Positions 14,243-22,968 are shown, counted from the stretch's first letter. The stretch: DNA of 64,000 bases from JAGXQV01 sp964527565 (GCA_964527565.1 CAZGOY010000001.1:124001-188000); one strand, 5' to 3'. Numbers and translations: made by a program. Notes: generated by a model from the sequence alone, not told the origin.

Positions 14243-15763
14243 ATGAAACCCACTCTTGCCGCCCGCCTGCGCCCGCTGTTCGCCCCTTTCCTGCTGGGCG
14301 TGCTGACCGTGGCAGGCTTTGCCCCTTTCGACCTGTTCGTCCTGCCGGCGGTGACGCTGGCGCTGCTGTTTCGTCTGTGGGCACGCGCCTCGGCGCGTGA
14401 TGCCCTGTTCACCGGCTTTGCTTTCGGGCTGGGGCTGTTCGGTGCGGGGGTGAACTGGGTTTACGTCAGCCTGCACGAATTCGGCGGCATGCCCGCGCCG
14501 GTGGCGGTGTCGGCCACGGCGCTGTTCTGTGTCGTGCTGGCGCTGTTTCCCGCCGCCGCCGGATGGCTCCAGGCGCGTCTGGGCGGTTCGGCGGCGCAAC
14601 GCTACCTGCTGACGTTGCCGGGCTTATGGCTGCTGCTGGAGTGGGTGCGCGGCTGGCTTTTCACCGGTTTTCCCTGGCTGGCGCTGGGCTATTCCCAGGT
14701 GCCGGACGGCCCTTTGTCCGGTTATGCACCCTTGTTGGGCGTGTACGGTGTCTCCCTGATGCTGCTCTTGAGCGCGGGGGCGCTGGCGCCGCTGCTCGAT
14801 GGCATCATCCGCCGCAAACTGGATGTACGCGAAGCCACGGCGTCCCTTGCCCTGTTTGCCGCCTTGTGGGCGGCGGGTTGGGGCTTGCAGCAGGTGGAAT
14901 GGACGCACGCCGAGGGCGCACCGCTCACCGTCAGCCTGTTGCAGGGCAATATTCCGCAGGAACTGAAATGGCGTCCGGAAAAAACTGCCGCCACGCTGGA
15001 TCTCTATCGCGACCTGGCGCTGAATAGCCGCGGGCGGCTCATCATCCTGCCGGAAACCGCGCTGCCGCTGTTCGTCAATGAGGTGCCACGCGTCTATTAC
15101 GAACGCCTGGCCGCACATGCCGTTGCCCTGGGGGGCGACATCCTGATCGGCGCGCCGGAACTCGACGGCCAGCGCTATTACAACAGCGTGCTGGGTTTCG
15201 GCAGCGCGCCTGTGCAGATTTACCGCAAGCGGCACCTGGTGCCCTTTGGCGAATTCATTCCGTTGAAACCCTTCGGCCCCTGGCTGGTGCGCAGCGTTCT
15301 GCGCATTCCGCTGGACGATTTTGCGCGCGGTGCGGAAAACCAGCCGCCCATGCGTGTGGCCGGGCAGCGTCTGGCCATTGCCGTGTGTTACGAGGATGCC
15401 TTCGGCGAGGAAATGATCCGCCAGTTGCCGGAAGCCACGCTGCTGGTCAACGTCAGCAACGACGCGTGGTTCGGCGATTCGGTCGCTCCCTGGCAGCATT
15501 TGCAGATGGCCCGCATGCGCGCGCTGGAAATGGGACGTTTCATGCTGCGCGCTACCAATACCGGGGTGACCGCCATTATCGATCGGCGTGGGAACACCGT
15601 GGCGCTGGCCCCGCAATTCGAAACAACACGGCTCGACGGCACGGCGCAAGGCTATGCCGGGGCCACGCCCTACGTGCGCGGCGGCAACCTGCCGGTGCTG
15701 GCGCTGGCTTGGTGCATGCTGCTGGCTGCGCTGTGGCGCCTGCGCCGGATGCGCCGGGTCTGA
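14243..15763 (+). CDS. lnt: Apolipoprotein N-acyltransferase
   Basis: Inner-membrane enzyme that adds the third acyl chain to the N-terminal cysteine of lipoproteins, needed for Lol sorting. About 506 residues: hydrophobic N-terminal segments (FLLGVLTVAGFAPFDLFVLP, GFAFGLGLFGAGVNWVYVS), then a periplasmic nitrilase-fold domain with the Glu-Lys-Cys triad seen in ILPETALPLF, YRKRHLVPFGEFIP and AVCYEDAFGEEM. A final membrane helix precedes LRRMRRV. ATG 14243 puts the charged N-terminus directly before the first helix; the frame is open from 14201. It is followed closely by a GIY-YIG gene. Confidence 0.95.
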   Translation: MKPTLAARLRPLFAPFLLGVLTVAGFAPFDLFVLPAVTLALLFRLWARASARDALFTGFAFGLGLFGAGVNWVYVSLHEFGGMPAPVAVSATALFCVVLALFPAAAGWLQARLGGSAAQRYLLTLPGLWLLLEWVRGWLFTGFPWLALGYSQVPDGPLSGYAPLLGVYGVSLMLLLSAGALAPLLDGIIRRKLDVREATASLALFAALWAAGWGLQQVEWTHAEGAPLTVSLLQGNIPQELKWRPEKTAATLDLYRDLALNSRGRLIILPETALPLFVNEVPRVYYERLAAHAVALGGDILIGAPELDGQRYYNSVLGFGSAPVQIYRKRHLVPFGEFIPLKPFGPWLVRSVLRIPLDDFARGAENQPPMRVAGQRLAIAVCYEDAFGEEMIRQLPEATLLVNVSNDAWFGDSVAPWQHLQMARMRALEMGRFMLRATNTGVTAIIDRRGNTVALAPQFETTRLDGTAQGYAGATPYVRGGNLPVLALAWCMLLAALWRLRRMRRV

Positions 15764-15776
15764 GCAGGAATAGCCC

Positions 15777-16022
15777 GTGGGCTGGTGCTGCTACATTCTT
15801 GAATGTGCCGACGGCACGCTCTACACCGGCATCACCAACGATCTGGAAAAGCGCCTGGCGGCTCACAACGCCGGCAGCGCCGCGAAATACACGCGCTCGC
15901 GCCTGCCGGTGACGGTGGTCTACACGGAAGAACATCCCGACCGCGCCGCCGCCAGCCGTCGGGAAATCGCCATCAAGCGCCTGCCGCGCGCCGGGAAATT
16001 GCACTTGACCGGGGCGGAATGA
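15777..16022 (+). CDS. GIY-YIG domain protein (YhbQ/UPF0213 type)
   Basis: 81-residue single-domain protein with the GIY-YIG core as WCCYILECADGTLYTGITND, the conserved Arg in LEKRLAAHN, KYTRSRLPV and the Glu-bearing ASRREIAIK. Related small proteins are annotated as putative endonucleases; the cellular role is unclear. GTG 15777 lies 14 bases after the lnt stop and is the only start retaining the first strand. Probably transcribed with lnt. Confidence 0.88.
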   Translation: MGWCCYILECADGTLYTGITNDLEKRLAAHNAGSAAKYTRSRLPVTVVYTEEHPDRAAASRREIAIKRLPRAGKLHLTGAE

Positions 16023-16029
16023 AAGGAAT

Positions 16030-16189
16030 TCAGCGGTAGGGATGATTCCCCGCGTGGAAATCCACCATCTCGCCAGCGTGTTCGATCAGCACGGGCCGGG
16101 CAGGCCAGGCTAGGTTGTAGATGCGGTCAACTTCCACGTACAGCGGCAGCCAGATGTCGTGGCGCAGCAGCTCGAAGCGCGGTTTCCAG
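16030..16189 (-). pseudogene. C-terminal gene remnant, unrecognised
   Basis: About 52 codons read leftward to a TGA at 16030-16032, including FELLRHDIWLPLYVEVDRI and YNLAWPARPVLIEHAG. The peptide looks like genuine protein (aromatic and acidic spacing, coherent codon use), but an in-frame stop lies two codons before it and no start is visible. I do not recognise the family. It fills the gap before the toxin-antitoxin cluster and is probably the tail of a gene lost when that cluster arrived. Confidence 0.35.
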
Positions 16190-16256
16190 GATCATTTGCA
16201 CTCCGGCGAATCGGCTGCTACGGTGAAAGGCGTATAAACGTTTATCAGGATATGTC

Positions 16257-16517
16257 ATGACCGAAGCTGTCCGATGGACCATCAAGGTTTCGCCAGAAAC
16301 CGACCTTTCCTTGCGGGGATTCCTCGGCGCGCAAGGAATGAAAAAAGGTGATCTTTCCAAGTTTGTCGAGGATGCCGTGCGCTGGCGCATGCTCGACCGC
16401 ACGGTGCAGATCGTGAAGGACCGCAACGGCGACCTCCCGCCCGGCATGCTGGAGGCAATGATTGACGAAGCCGTGCGTGACGTGCGCGCCGTTGCTTCCG
16501 TTCCCGCCGCCGACTGA
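16257..16517 (+). CDS. Ribbon-helix-helix antitoxin
   Basis: 86-residue protein with a ribbon-helix-helix pattern: VRWTIKVSPETDLSLRGFL strand and first helix, then KKGDLSKFVEDAVRWRML. It ends 6 bases before a PIN-domain gene on the same strand, the standard type II antitoxin-toxin order. ATG 16257 overlaps a CATG; spacing to a possible ribosome site (CAGGATATGTC) is good. As its toxin is truncated, the antitoxin may persist as an orphan repressor. Confidence 0.75.
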   Translation: MTEAVRWTIKVSPETDLSLRGFLGAQGMKKGDLSKFVEDAVRWRMLDRTVQIVKDRNGDLPPGMLEAMIDEAVRDVRAVASVPAAD

Positions 16518-16523
16518 CGACAC

Positions 16524-16925
16524 GTGCGGGTCGTCCTCGACACCAATATCCTGCTTTCCGCGTTGATGACGCGCGGCACGCCGCCCGACCAGATTTACGA
16601 GGAATGGCGGCAGGGGCGTTTCGATCTCGTGTCCACGGAACGCCAGATCGACGAATTGCGGGCGGTGTCGCTTCGCCCGTTCTTTCAGGCCAGGCTCAAG
16701 GGCAGCGAAATCGGGCGCATGATCAACGACATCCGCCGCTTGGCGGCAATATACGATGATCTGCCTGATGTACGCCGCTCGCCACGGAGTAAATCAGACG
16801 GTAATCGCCTGAGCGGATGCGCCAGGTATGGTCGGTGCCAGCCCGCTTCACGGCGCCGTGTGGGAATGGGTAGCCGCAAGTGTCGAAGCGCGGTGGACCA
16901 TGACAGCGATAACTTCGCGCGGTAA
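16524..16925 (+). pseudogene. PIN-domain toxin, C-terminus replaced
   Basis: The N-terminal part is a PilT/VapC-type PIN ribonuclease: MRVVLDTNILLSAL with the first catalytic Asp, then EEWRQGRFDLVSTERQIDEL with the conserved Glu. After LPDVRRSP (16784) similarity ends. The usual continuation with the remaining catalytic aspartates is missing; the frame runs on to 16925 through antisense sequence of a different toxin gene. Thus about 87 residues are genuine PIN and the rest is junk. Two of the acidic residues needed for RNase activity are lost, so it should be inactive. GTG start. Confidence 0.7.
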
Positions 16926-16979
16926 TTTCCGTAGTTTGCGTTCCGCCGAAGCTCGCCAGACAACCTTATAACAAGCCAT
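16785..16979 (-). pseudogene. RelE/ParE-type toxin, frameshifted and truncated
   Basis: Starts at ATG 16979, overlapping the end of the antitoxin gene by 14 bases, with MACYKVVWRASAERKLRKLPREV, a typical RelE opening. In a different frame further on comes KRAGTDHTWRIRSGDYRLIYSV, the hallmark RelE strand pair, so a frameshift lies between about 16852 and 16890. Similarity stops near 16790, where the tail of the opposing PIN gene begins; the terminal strand is missing. Both defects should abolish toxin activity. Confidence 0.7.
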
Positions 16980-17166
16980 CTGCTTTCAGTTTCATAACAA
17001 CGTCGTCATGCGCTGAAAGCGGTTCGTCGCGCCGCTCTGCCACGGCAGCCAAGTCGATCAGGTCTTCAAGCAGTGTTTCGTACTCCTCGACAGGTAGCAG
17101 TACCGATGTCCGATGCCCTTGAGGGTTCACGACGAATTGCGGATGGAAACCGGTAGATGCAGGCAT
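16966..17166 (-). CDS. Phd/YefM- or RelB-like antitoxin
   Basis: 66-residue protein, partner of the broken RelE gene it overlaps. HRTSVLLPVEEYETLLEDLIDLAAVAERRDEP matches the antitoxin strand-helix preceding a toxin-wrapping acidic C-terminus (SAHDDVVMKLKADGLL). ATG 17166. The coding frame is intact although its toxin is not, the expected order of decay since the antitoxin is lost last. Confidence 0.75.
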   Translation of the reverse strand: MPASTGFHPQFVVNPQGHRTSVLLPVEEYETLLEDLIDLAAVAERRDEPLSAHDDVVMKLKADGLL

Positions 17167-17295
17167 GATTATGAGGCTCCAGGGTAACGCGATGTCATGC
17201 GTGCGAGTCTATGCTCAAGCGGGATGGCAATCAAGACAGGCCCAGTTCCTACACCCTGCCGGAGTTCTGAAGATATATCCCACATGATCTGAAAA

Positions 17296-17335
17296 TTGCA
17301 ACAATTTCTGCAAGTTGCTTTATCATACGTGCAAC
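17296..17335 (+). promoter_or_regulatory. Candidate promoter/operator of the MazEF-like pair
   Basis: TTGCAA (17296-17301) and a TTTATC/TATCAT box (17319-17326) are spaced 17-19 bases apart, about 35 bases before the antitoxin start. The segment also contains alternating TTGCAAC, GTTGC and GTGCAAC words that form partial inverted repeats, as expected for an autoregulated toxin-antitoxin operator. By inspection only. Confidence 0.4.
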
Positions 17336-17361
17336 GTGTTTTAGCTTCTTGGGGGAATGTC

Positions 17362-17592
17362 ATGCACAAGAAATTAACCATCACAGTGGATGAAGCGGTC
17401 TACGAAGGGCTATACCGCCAGATTGGCCGCCGCAAAATCAGCCAGTTCATTGAAGAATTGGTGAAACCCTATGTTTCCGAGCAGTCACTTGAGGCGGCTT
17501 ACCGGGAAATGGCTCAGGATGAAGATGCCGAGGCCGAAGCCCTGGAATGGAGCGAGGCGCTTATTGGAGATGTCGTTGATGAACCGCGGTGA
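17362..17592 (+). CDS. MazE-like / ribbon-helix-helix antitoxin
   Basis: 76 residues, MHKKLTITVDEAVYEGLYRQ then GRRKISQFIEELVKPYV, which fits a ribbon-helix-helix DNA-binding domain, followed by an acidic tail (AQDEDAEAEALEWSEAL) suited to occupying a toxin groove. ATG 17362 follows TTGGGGGAATGTC; the frame is open 22 codons further upstream but without support. Its 3' end overlaps the toxin gene by 14 bases, so translation is coupled. Confidence 0.82.
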   Translation: MHKKLTITVDEAVYEGLYRQIGRRKISQFIEELVKPYVSEQSLEAAYREMAQDEDAEAEALEWSEALIGDVVDEPR

Positions 17593-17905
17593 GGCTTGGT
17601 GGATTGACTTTGAGCCGGCTATCGGTGGGGAAATCACCAAAACGCGCCCCGCCGTCATTGTCAGCAACAATGGGGCAAATGCGGCGCTGAACCGGGTGAT
17701 CGTGGTTCCGTTAACCAGCAAAACGGCTAAGGTTTTTCCGGGGGAGGCGGTAGTCAATGTGGCCGACAGCATGAGCAAGGCGCTTGCAAGCCAGCTCACC
17801 ACGGTCTCGAAGGCAAGGCTCAAAAATATCCTGGGCAAGGTTTCTGACAAGGATATGAAGTTGATCGAAAAAGCGGTTTGCACCCAATTAGGGCTCCCAG
17901 TCTAA
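17579..17905 (+). CDS. MazF/PemK-type mRNA interferase toxin
   Basis: 108-residue ribosome-independent endoribonuclease of the CcdB/PemK fold: MNRGEAWWIDFEPAIGGEI, KTRPAVIVSNN (the RPxxVxS strand of the active site), VIVVPLTSKT and the conserved ASQLTTVSKARL. ATG 17579 overlaps the antitoxin end. The pair is intact, unlike the two adjacent toxin modules. It converges on hrpA with 38 bases between stops. Confidence 0.9.
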   Translation: MNRGEAWWIDFEPAIGGEITKTRPAVIVSNNGANAALNRVIVVPLTSKTAKVFPGEAVVNVADSMSKALASQLTTVSKARLKNILGKVSDKDMKLIEKAVCTQLGLPV

Positions 17906-17943
17906 TTAAAACAATAGGTTGTTAGTGGTGTGCAGTGCAGTGC

Positions 17944-20900
17944 CTACGCCCTACCGCCCCCCCCCGACCGGACCGCCAGCCCTTCCCAGGCTTTCTGCAG
18001 GCGCTTCTGCGATACCGGGTAGGGCGTCTTCAGTTCCTGCGCGAACAGCGAGACGCGCAGTTCCTCCAGCATCCAGCGCACGGCGTCCAGCGCCGGATCG
18101 GGTATTTCGCTCCTGCGCTGTTCCTCCAGCCTTTTTTCGATCAGTTGCGCCCATTCGCGCACGGCGGCCATGTGGCGGACGTCGCGCTCGTTGGGGAGCT
18201 TATCGAGGCGGCGCTGGATGGCCTGGAGATAGCGCGGCAGATGGGCGAGCTGCGCCCACGGGGTGGCGCTGAGAAAGCCTTTGAAAACGAGATGGGCCAG
18301 TTGCGCGTGGAGGTCTTGCGCCACCGCGTGCGGCGCTTTCGCCAGGCGTCCCGAGATGGCGTGATATTCGGCGGCGATGGCGCTTAACTGGCGGCAGGCG
18401 GCATCGCCCACGGCACTGAGGCGGGTGCGTGCGCGGTCTCTTTGAACGGCAAAGGCTTTTTCGCTGCGCGGTGCCTCGTCTTCGCCCAGGAAGGCGCGGT
18501 CGGCGATTGAGCAGAGCAGGTCGGCGCGCAGATCGTCCGGCGAGGTCACGGCGCGCAACTGCATGGCGGCCTGGGTGAAACCCGGCAGCCCCTTGTCCAG
18601 TTGCTTCACCTGCGCCGCCAGCGCCAGCCACAGCAGGCGGCGCGCGCCGCCACGCATGGCTGCCGCCGCTACTTCGGGGGTGTCGAACAAGCGGATGGCG
18701 GCACTTTCACCCTCGTCGACCAGTGCCGGATAGCCGGTAATGGGGTGACCGTTGCGGGTGAAGGCGATTTTCTCCGGCAGGTCGCCGAAATCCCAGACGG
18801 TCAATCCGGCGCGTTCGATATCCAGTTCCGGCGCGCGCGCGAAAGTCAGGCGTGCCGCCTGCCCGAGGCGGTTGCGCAATTCGTCGAGATCGCGCCCGCC
18901 CGCCAGTTCCGCGCCGACCTCGTCGATGATGCGGTAATTCATGCGCAGGTGGGCGGGGATGTCGGCCTCCTTCCAGGCGTCGGCGGGGACTTCCTGACCG
19001 GTTTTGCGCAGGATGTGGGCGGCCAAGGTGGCGGTCAGGGAAGCCGCGAGGGGGGCGGGTGAAAAGGCCACCAGCGCCCCGGTGACGAATTCCGGCACCG
19101 GCACGCAAGCCGCGCGGACGCGCTTGGGCAGCGCCTTGGTGAGCCAGGTGATCTTCTCGCGCAGCATGCCGGGCACCAGCCATTCGCCGCGCGCGGCGTC
19201 GATCTGGTTGAGCAGATGCAGCGGCACGCTGAGAGTGGCGCCGTCCAGCGGGTGGCCGGGTTCGAAGCGGTAAGTGAGCGCGCACGCGCTGCCGGCAACC
19301 GCCAGCGTTTCCGGGAATTGTTCCTCGGTAATACTTTCCGCGCCGTGGCGCATCAGGTCGTCGCGCGTCAGGTACAGCAGGCGCGGATCGGCTTTTTCTG
19401 CTTCGCGCCGCCATTTTTCGAAATCCGCGCCGTTGTGGATGCCCGCCGGGATGCGCGCGTCGTAGAAGGCGAACAGGGTGTGCTCGTCGACCAGCACGTC
19501 CTGGCGGCGCGACTTGTGTTCGAGTTCCTCGACTTCGGCGATGAGTTGGCGGTTGTGGGCGAAAAACGGTGCGCGTGTGTTGAATTCACCCTCTGCCAAC
19601 GCGCCACGGATGAATATCTCGCGCGCTTCTGTGGGGTTCAGCGGGCCGTAATGTACGCGCCGTTTGGGCACGATGGTCAGGCCGTAAAGTGTGACGCGCT
19701 CCCACGCCGTCACCTGTGCGGGCTGCTTTTCCCAATGCGGGTCGAAATAATGGCGTTTCAGCAGGTGAGCGCCCACTTTCTCCAGCCATTCCGGCTCGAT
19801 TTTCGCGGCGGTGCGCGCGTATAGGCGGGTGGTTTCCGCCAGTTCCGCCGCCATCACCCATTTCGCGCCCGCCTGGCCGGGCTTCTTCTGGAACAGTGCC
19901 GATCCGGGGAACAGGAAAAACTTGATGCCGCGCGCGCCGTCGTATTCCTGTGTCTCGCTCCTGAAACCGATGTTGCCGAGCAGGCCGGCCAGCAGGGCGC
20001 GGTGGATTTCCTCAAAAGAGGCCGCCACCTGGTTTTCGCGCCAGCCCAGTTCGGCAACGATGGCGTGCAACTGGCCGTGCAATTCGCGCCATTCGCGCAT
20101 GCGCGCAGGCGAAAGGAATTGGTCGCGGCACCAGTCGGTGAGCTTGCGCCGCGATTTCTGGTGTTTCAGCGCTTCGTCATAGGCTTGCCACAGATTGAGG
20201 AAGGCCAGGAAATCGGAATTCGCGTCCTGGTGGCGGGCGTGTTTTTCATCCGCCGCCTGGCGGCGTTCCAGCGGGCGTTCGCGCGGGTCCTGCACGGACA
20301 ATGCGGCAGCGATGACCAGCACCTCCCTGAGACAGTTTTCTCCCTTGGCCGCCAGCACCATGCGTCCCATGCGCGGGTCGATGGGCAGTTTCGCCAACTC
20401 GCGTCCAGTGGCGGTCAGCTTGCCGCGTTCATCGACGGCGTGGAGTTCCTCCAGCAGCTTGAAACCGTCGGCAATCGCGCGGCTGTCGGGCGGTTCGATG
20501 AAGGGGAAGTTCTCCACGTCGTCGAGCCCCAGCGCCTTCATGCGCAGAATCACCGCGGCCAGGTTGCTGCGGCGGATTTCCGGGTCGGTGTAGGGCGGTC
20601 GGGCCGCGAAATCTTCCTCGGCATACAGGCGCACGCACACGCCGCTCATCACCCGCCCGCAGCGCCCGGCGCGCTGGTTGGCGGAAGCCTGCGAGATATT
20701 TTCCACCAGCAGGCGCTCGACCTTGGAGCGTGTGCTGTAGCGCAGGATGCGTGCTTGGCCGGGGTCGATCACGTAGCGGATGCCCGGCACGGTGAGCGAG
20801 GTTTCCGCCACGTTGGTGGCTAGCACGATGCGCCGCCCACCGCCGGGTTTGAAAATGCGTTCCTGCTCGGCGGCGGAGAGCCGCGCATAGAGCGGCAGGA

Positions 20901-21873
20901 TTTCCGCACCGGCGGGATGATGCTTGCGTAGCGCCTCGGCGGTGTCCCGAATCTCCCGTTCGCCGGGCAGAAAGATCAGGATGTCGCCGCCCTGCGGCAG
21001 GCGCGCGAGATCATCGACGGCATCGAGGATGGCGTCTTCCAGATCCTCCGGCGTTTCCTTGTCGGTGCCCTTGCCGCTCACGACTTTCAGCGGGCGGTAG
21101 CGGATTTCCACCGGATACAGACGGCCCGACACTTCGATGACCGGCGCTGGCCCGGCAGGCCCGGCGAAATGCTCGGAAAAACGTTGCGCATCGATGGTCG
21201 CCGAGGTGACGATGATTTTCAGGTCGGGGCGCCTGGGTAGGAGCTGCTTGAGATAGCCGAGCAGGAAATCGATGTTCAGGCTGCGTTCGTGGGCCTCGTC
21301 GATGATGATCGTGTCGTATGCGGAAAGCAGGCGGTCGTGCTGCGTTTCGGCGAGCAGGATGCCGTCGGTCATCAGTTTGATGACGCTGTCCGCGCCGATG
21401 TTGTCGTTGAAGCGCACCTTGTAGCCGACCTCGCGCCCCAGCGGAGAGTTCAGTTCCTGCGCGATGCGCGCCGCCACCGTGTGCGCGGCCAGGCGGCGCG
21501 GCTGGGTATGGCCGATGAGCCCGTAAACGCCGCGCTTGAGTTCCAGGCAAATTTTCGGCAATTGCGTGGTTTTGCCCGAGCCGGTTTCGCCGCAGACGAT
21601 GACCACCTGGTGCTTTTCGATGGCGGCGGCAATGTCGGCACGCTTGCCGGAAACCGGCAGTTCTTCCGGAAAAACAGGGACGGGCAGCCGCGCCAGCCGT
21701 TGTGCGGCGCGAGCCAGGGAAGCCGCCGCATCCGTTTCCCATTGGGCAAGCAACTTGTCAGCCGGCTTGCCGGAACGGGTGAGATGGTGAATTTTTTGTG
21801 CCATCTGCCGCAAACGTGCCCGGTCGGCAATCATGCATTGGTCAAGGGCGGCAGGGGAAAAGGAAAGGCTCAT
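17944..21873 (-). CDS. hrpA: ATP-dependent RNA helicase HrpA
   Basis: DEAH-box RNA helicase of 1309 residues, the normal HrpA length; in enterobacteria it rescues stalled ribosomes and processes certain mRNAs. Motifs: VIVCGETGSGKTTQLPK, TQPRRLAAHTVA, IIDEAHERSLN, VTSATID, then LATNVAETSLTVPGI and QRAGRCGR. The helicase core is followed by the HA2/OB-fold region (about 460-680) and the long HrpA-specific C-terminus (DUF3418 type). ATG 21873 (MSLSFSPAAL) precedes a conserved N-terminal helix. Downstream it converges with mazF. Confidence 0.95.
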   Translation of the reverse strand: MSLSFSPAALDQCMIADRARLRQMAQKIHHLTRSGKPADKLLAQWETDAAASLARAAQRLARLPVPVFPEELPVSGKRADIAAAIEKHQVVIVCGETGSGKTTQLPKICLELKRGVYGLIGHTQPRRLAAHTVAARIAQELNSPLGREVGYKVRFNDNIGADSVIKLMTDGILLAETQHDRLLSAYDTIIIDEAHERSLNIDFLLGYLKQLLPRRPDLKIIVTSATIDAQRFSEHFAGPAGPAPVIEVSGRLYPVEIRYRPLKVVSGKGTDKETPEDLEDAILDAVDDLARLPQGGDILIFLPGEREIRDTAEALRKHHPAGAEILPLYARLSAAEQERIFKPGGGRRIVLATNVAETSLTVPGIRYVIDPGQARILRYSTRSKVERLLVENISQASANQRAGRCGRVMSGVCVRLYAEEDFAARPPYTDPEIRRSNLAAVILRMKALGLDDVENFPFIEPPDSRAIADGFKLLEELHAVDERGKLTATGRELAKLPIDPRMGRMVLAAKGENCLREVLVIAAALSVQDPRERPLERRQAADEKHARHQDANSDFLAFLNLWQAYDEALKHQKSRRKLTDWCRDQFLSPARMREWRELHGQLHAIVAELGWRENQVAASFEEIHRALLAGLLGNIGFRSETQEYDGARGIKFFLFPGSALFQKKPGQAGAKWVMAAELAETTRLYARTAAKIEPEWLEKVGAHLLKRHYFDPHWEKQPAQVTAWERVTLYGLTIVPKRRVHYGPLNPTEAREIFIRGALAEGEFNTRAPFFAHNRQLIAEVEELEHKSRRQDVLVDEHTLFAFYDARIPAGIHNGADFEKWRREAEKADPRLLYLTRDDLMRHGAESITEEQFPETLAVAGSACALTYRFEPGHPLDGATLSVPLHLLNQIDAARGEWLVPGMLREKITWLTKALPKRVRAACVPVPEFVTGALVAFSPAPLAASLTATLAAHILRKTGQEVPADAWKEADIPAHLRMNYRIIDEVGAELAGGRDLDELRNRLGQAARLTFARAPELDIERAGLTVWDFGDLPEKIAFTRNGHPITGYPALVDEGESAAIRLFDTPEVAAAAMRGGARRLLWLALAAQVKQLDKGLPGFTQAAMQLRAVTSPDDLRADLLCSIADRAFLGEDEAPRSEKAFAVQRDRARTRLSAVGDAACRQLSAIAAEYHAISGRLAKAPHAVAQDLHAQLAHLVFKGFLSATPWAQLAHLPRYLQAIQRRLDKLPNERDVRHMAAVREWAQLIEKRLEEQRRSEIPDPALDAVRWMLEELRVSLFAQELKTPYPVSQKRLQKAWEGLAVRSGGGGRA

Positions 21874-21957
21874 GAATGAAGAACTCTATATTTTCAATGT
21901 GATGGCAGCTTATGTTGGTGCCGTGCGGCGAGCGGGAAAAATAATTGTCAAAAGTAG

Positions 21958-21987
21958 TTGACAGATATGGTCGGATATATTTAGAAT
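21958..21987 (+). promoter_or_regulatory. Sigma-70 promoter for dsrC
   Basis: TTGACA (21958-21963), 18 bases, then TAGAAT (21982-21987), about 60 bases before the dsrC start. This is the best-looking sigma-70 promoter seen in the window and suggests strong constitutive expression, in line with dsrC being abundantly expressed in sulfur oxidisers. Confidence 0.65.
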
Positions 21988-22046
21988 TGATCCAAGTTTG
22001 AAATAAAGCCTAACTCAGTACCTCATTTCTCAACAAGGAGATCATC

Positions 22047-22379
22047 ATGGAATTCGAAATCAACGGCATCACCGTGGCAACCGACCCCGAAGGCTACCTG
22101 CGCGACCTGTCCCAATGGTCGGAAGGTCTGGCGCAAAGCATTGCCACCAAGGAAAACCTGCAACTGACGGAAAACCACTGGGAGGTCATCAACTTCCTGC
22201 GCCAGGGGTTTGCCGAAAGCGGCACGGTGCCGAACATCCGCCTGATGCAGAAGGCCATGACCAAGGAATACGGCCCGGAAAAGGGCAATTCCAAGTACCT
22301 GTATGAACTGTTTCCTTACGGCCCGGCCAAGCAAGGCTGCCGCATCGCCGGGTTGCCCAAGCCGACCGGCTGCGTTTGA
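22047..22379 (+). CDS. dsrC: DsrC/TusE family sulfur-carrier protein (DsrC type)
   Basis: 110-residue protein that carries sulfur as a persulfide/trisulfide on a flexible C-terminal arm. Both arm cysteines are present in KQGCRIAGLPKPTGCV, the DsrC arrangement required for dissimilatory sulfur metabolism; TusE proteins for tRNA thiolation keep only the last one. Conserved middle: LTENHWEVINFLRQ and RLMQKAM. It is preceded by AACAAGGAGATCATC and followed by a strong terminator, so it is monocistronic. No dsrAB or tus genes are adjacent; a solitary dsrC fits a sulfur oxidiser with several scattered paralogues. Confidence 0.92.
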   Translation: MEFEINGITVATDPEGYLRDLSQWSEGLAQSIATKENLQLTENHWEVINFLRQGFAESGTVPNIRLMQKAMTKEYGPEKGNSKYLYELFPYGPAKQGCRIAGLPKPTGCV

Positions 22380-22411
22380 GATTTTTCGCAAGTTCGTTTC
22401 TCTCCCCCTTT

Positions 22412-22437
22412 GCCGCCCTTCGAGGCGGCTTTTTTTG
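22412..22437 (+). terminator. Rho-independent terminator of dsrC
   Basis: GCCGCC / GGCGGC stem with a CTTCGA loop followed by eight T residues (22430-22437), 33 bases after the dsrC stop. Confidence 0.9.
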
Positions 22438-22455
22438 CCCAACGGAACCGGCAAA

Positions 22456-22968
22456 TCAGCGGTTCAGCGGATCGCGCCGGAAGGCGGCGATGGCCTGTTC
22501 AGGGGAGGCCGCGATTATTCCGCCGGGGCAGAAAAAATCGTCATACAGCACGTGGTGCTGGCGGTTGCGGTCATGGTAGGCGATGCCCTCCCACTTCGCG
22601 GTGCGTGCTTTTGACCAGGCGCCACCTGCACGGCCAAAGGCATAAAGCTTTCTCTCGCGGGTGGCGCAACGGATGCCCTCGAAAGTGACGTTCACCGCCC
22701 CCTGGGAGGATTTCACCAGCAGGGTGTAGCGCGCCACGCCGTCCTCGCCGAGGCTGATCGAGGCGCTATCCACGAAAAAACGGTTGTCGGTGGCGGCGCT
22801 GACGAAAAACGGCAACAGGTTCTCTTCCCTAGGGGTGGGGGGAAGCTGCTGCTGCAATTCACGCCACGGTTTTTCATTGTCGAATTCGATGTCGAACTGA
22901 CCCCATTCCGCCTGTGCCGCCAAGGGCAGCGCGCACAGCAACAGCGCGATGATTCCCTTGGCGTTCAC
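22456..22968 (-). CDS. CNP1-like family periplasmic protein
   Basis: 170-residue secreted protein: signal peptide MNAKGIIALLLCALPLAAQAE, then WGQFDIEFDNEKPW, FFVDSASISLGEDGVARYTL, a conserved GIRCATRERKLYAFG block and HHVLYDDFFCPGG. The two cysteines (RCATRE, FFCPGG) could form a disulfide. CNP1-like proteins are widespread in betaproteobacteria; the function is unknown. ATG 22968 begins the signal peptide. It stands alone, reading towards the dsrC terminator. Confidence 0.82.
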   Translation of the reverse strand: MNAKGIIALLLCALPLAAQAEWGQFDIEFDNEKPWRELQQQLPPTPREENLLPFFVSAATDNRFFVDSASISLGEDGVARYTLLVKSSQGAVNVTFEGIRCATRERKLYAFGRAGGAWSKARTAKWEGIAYHDRNRQHHVLYDDFFCPGGIIAASPEQAIAAFRRDPLNR

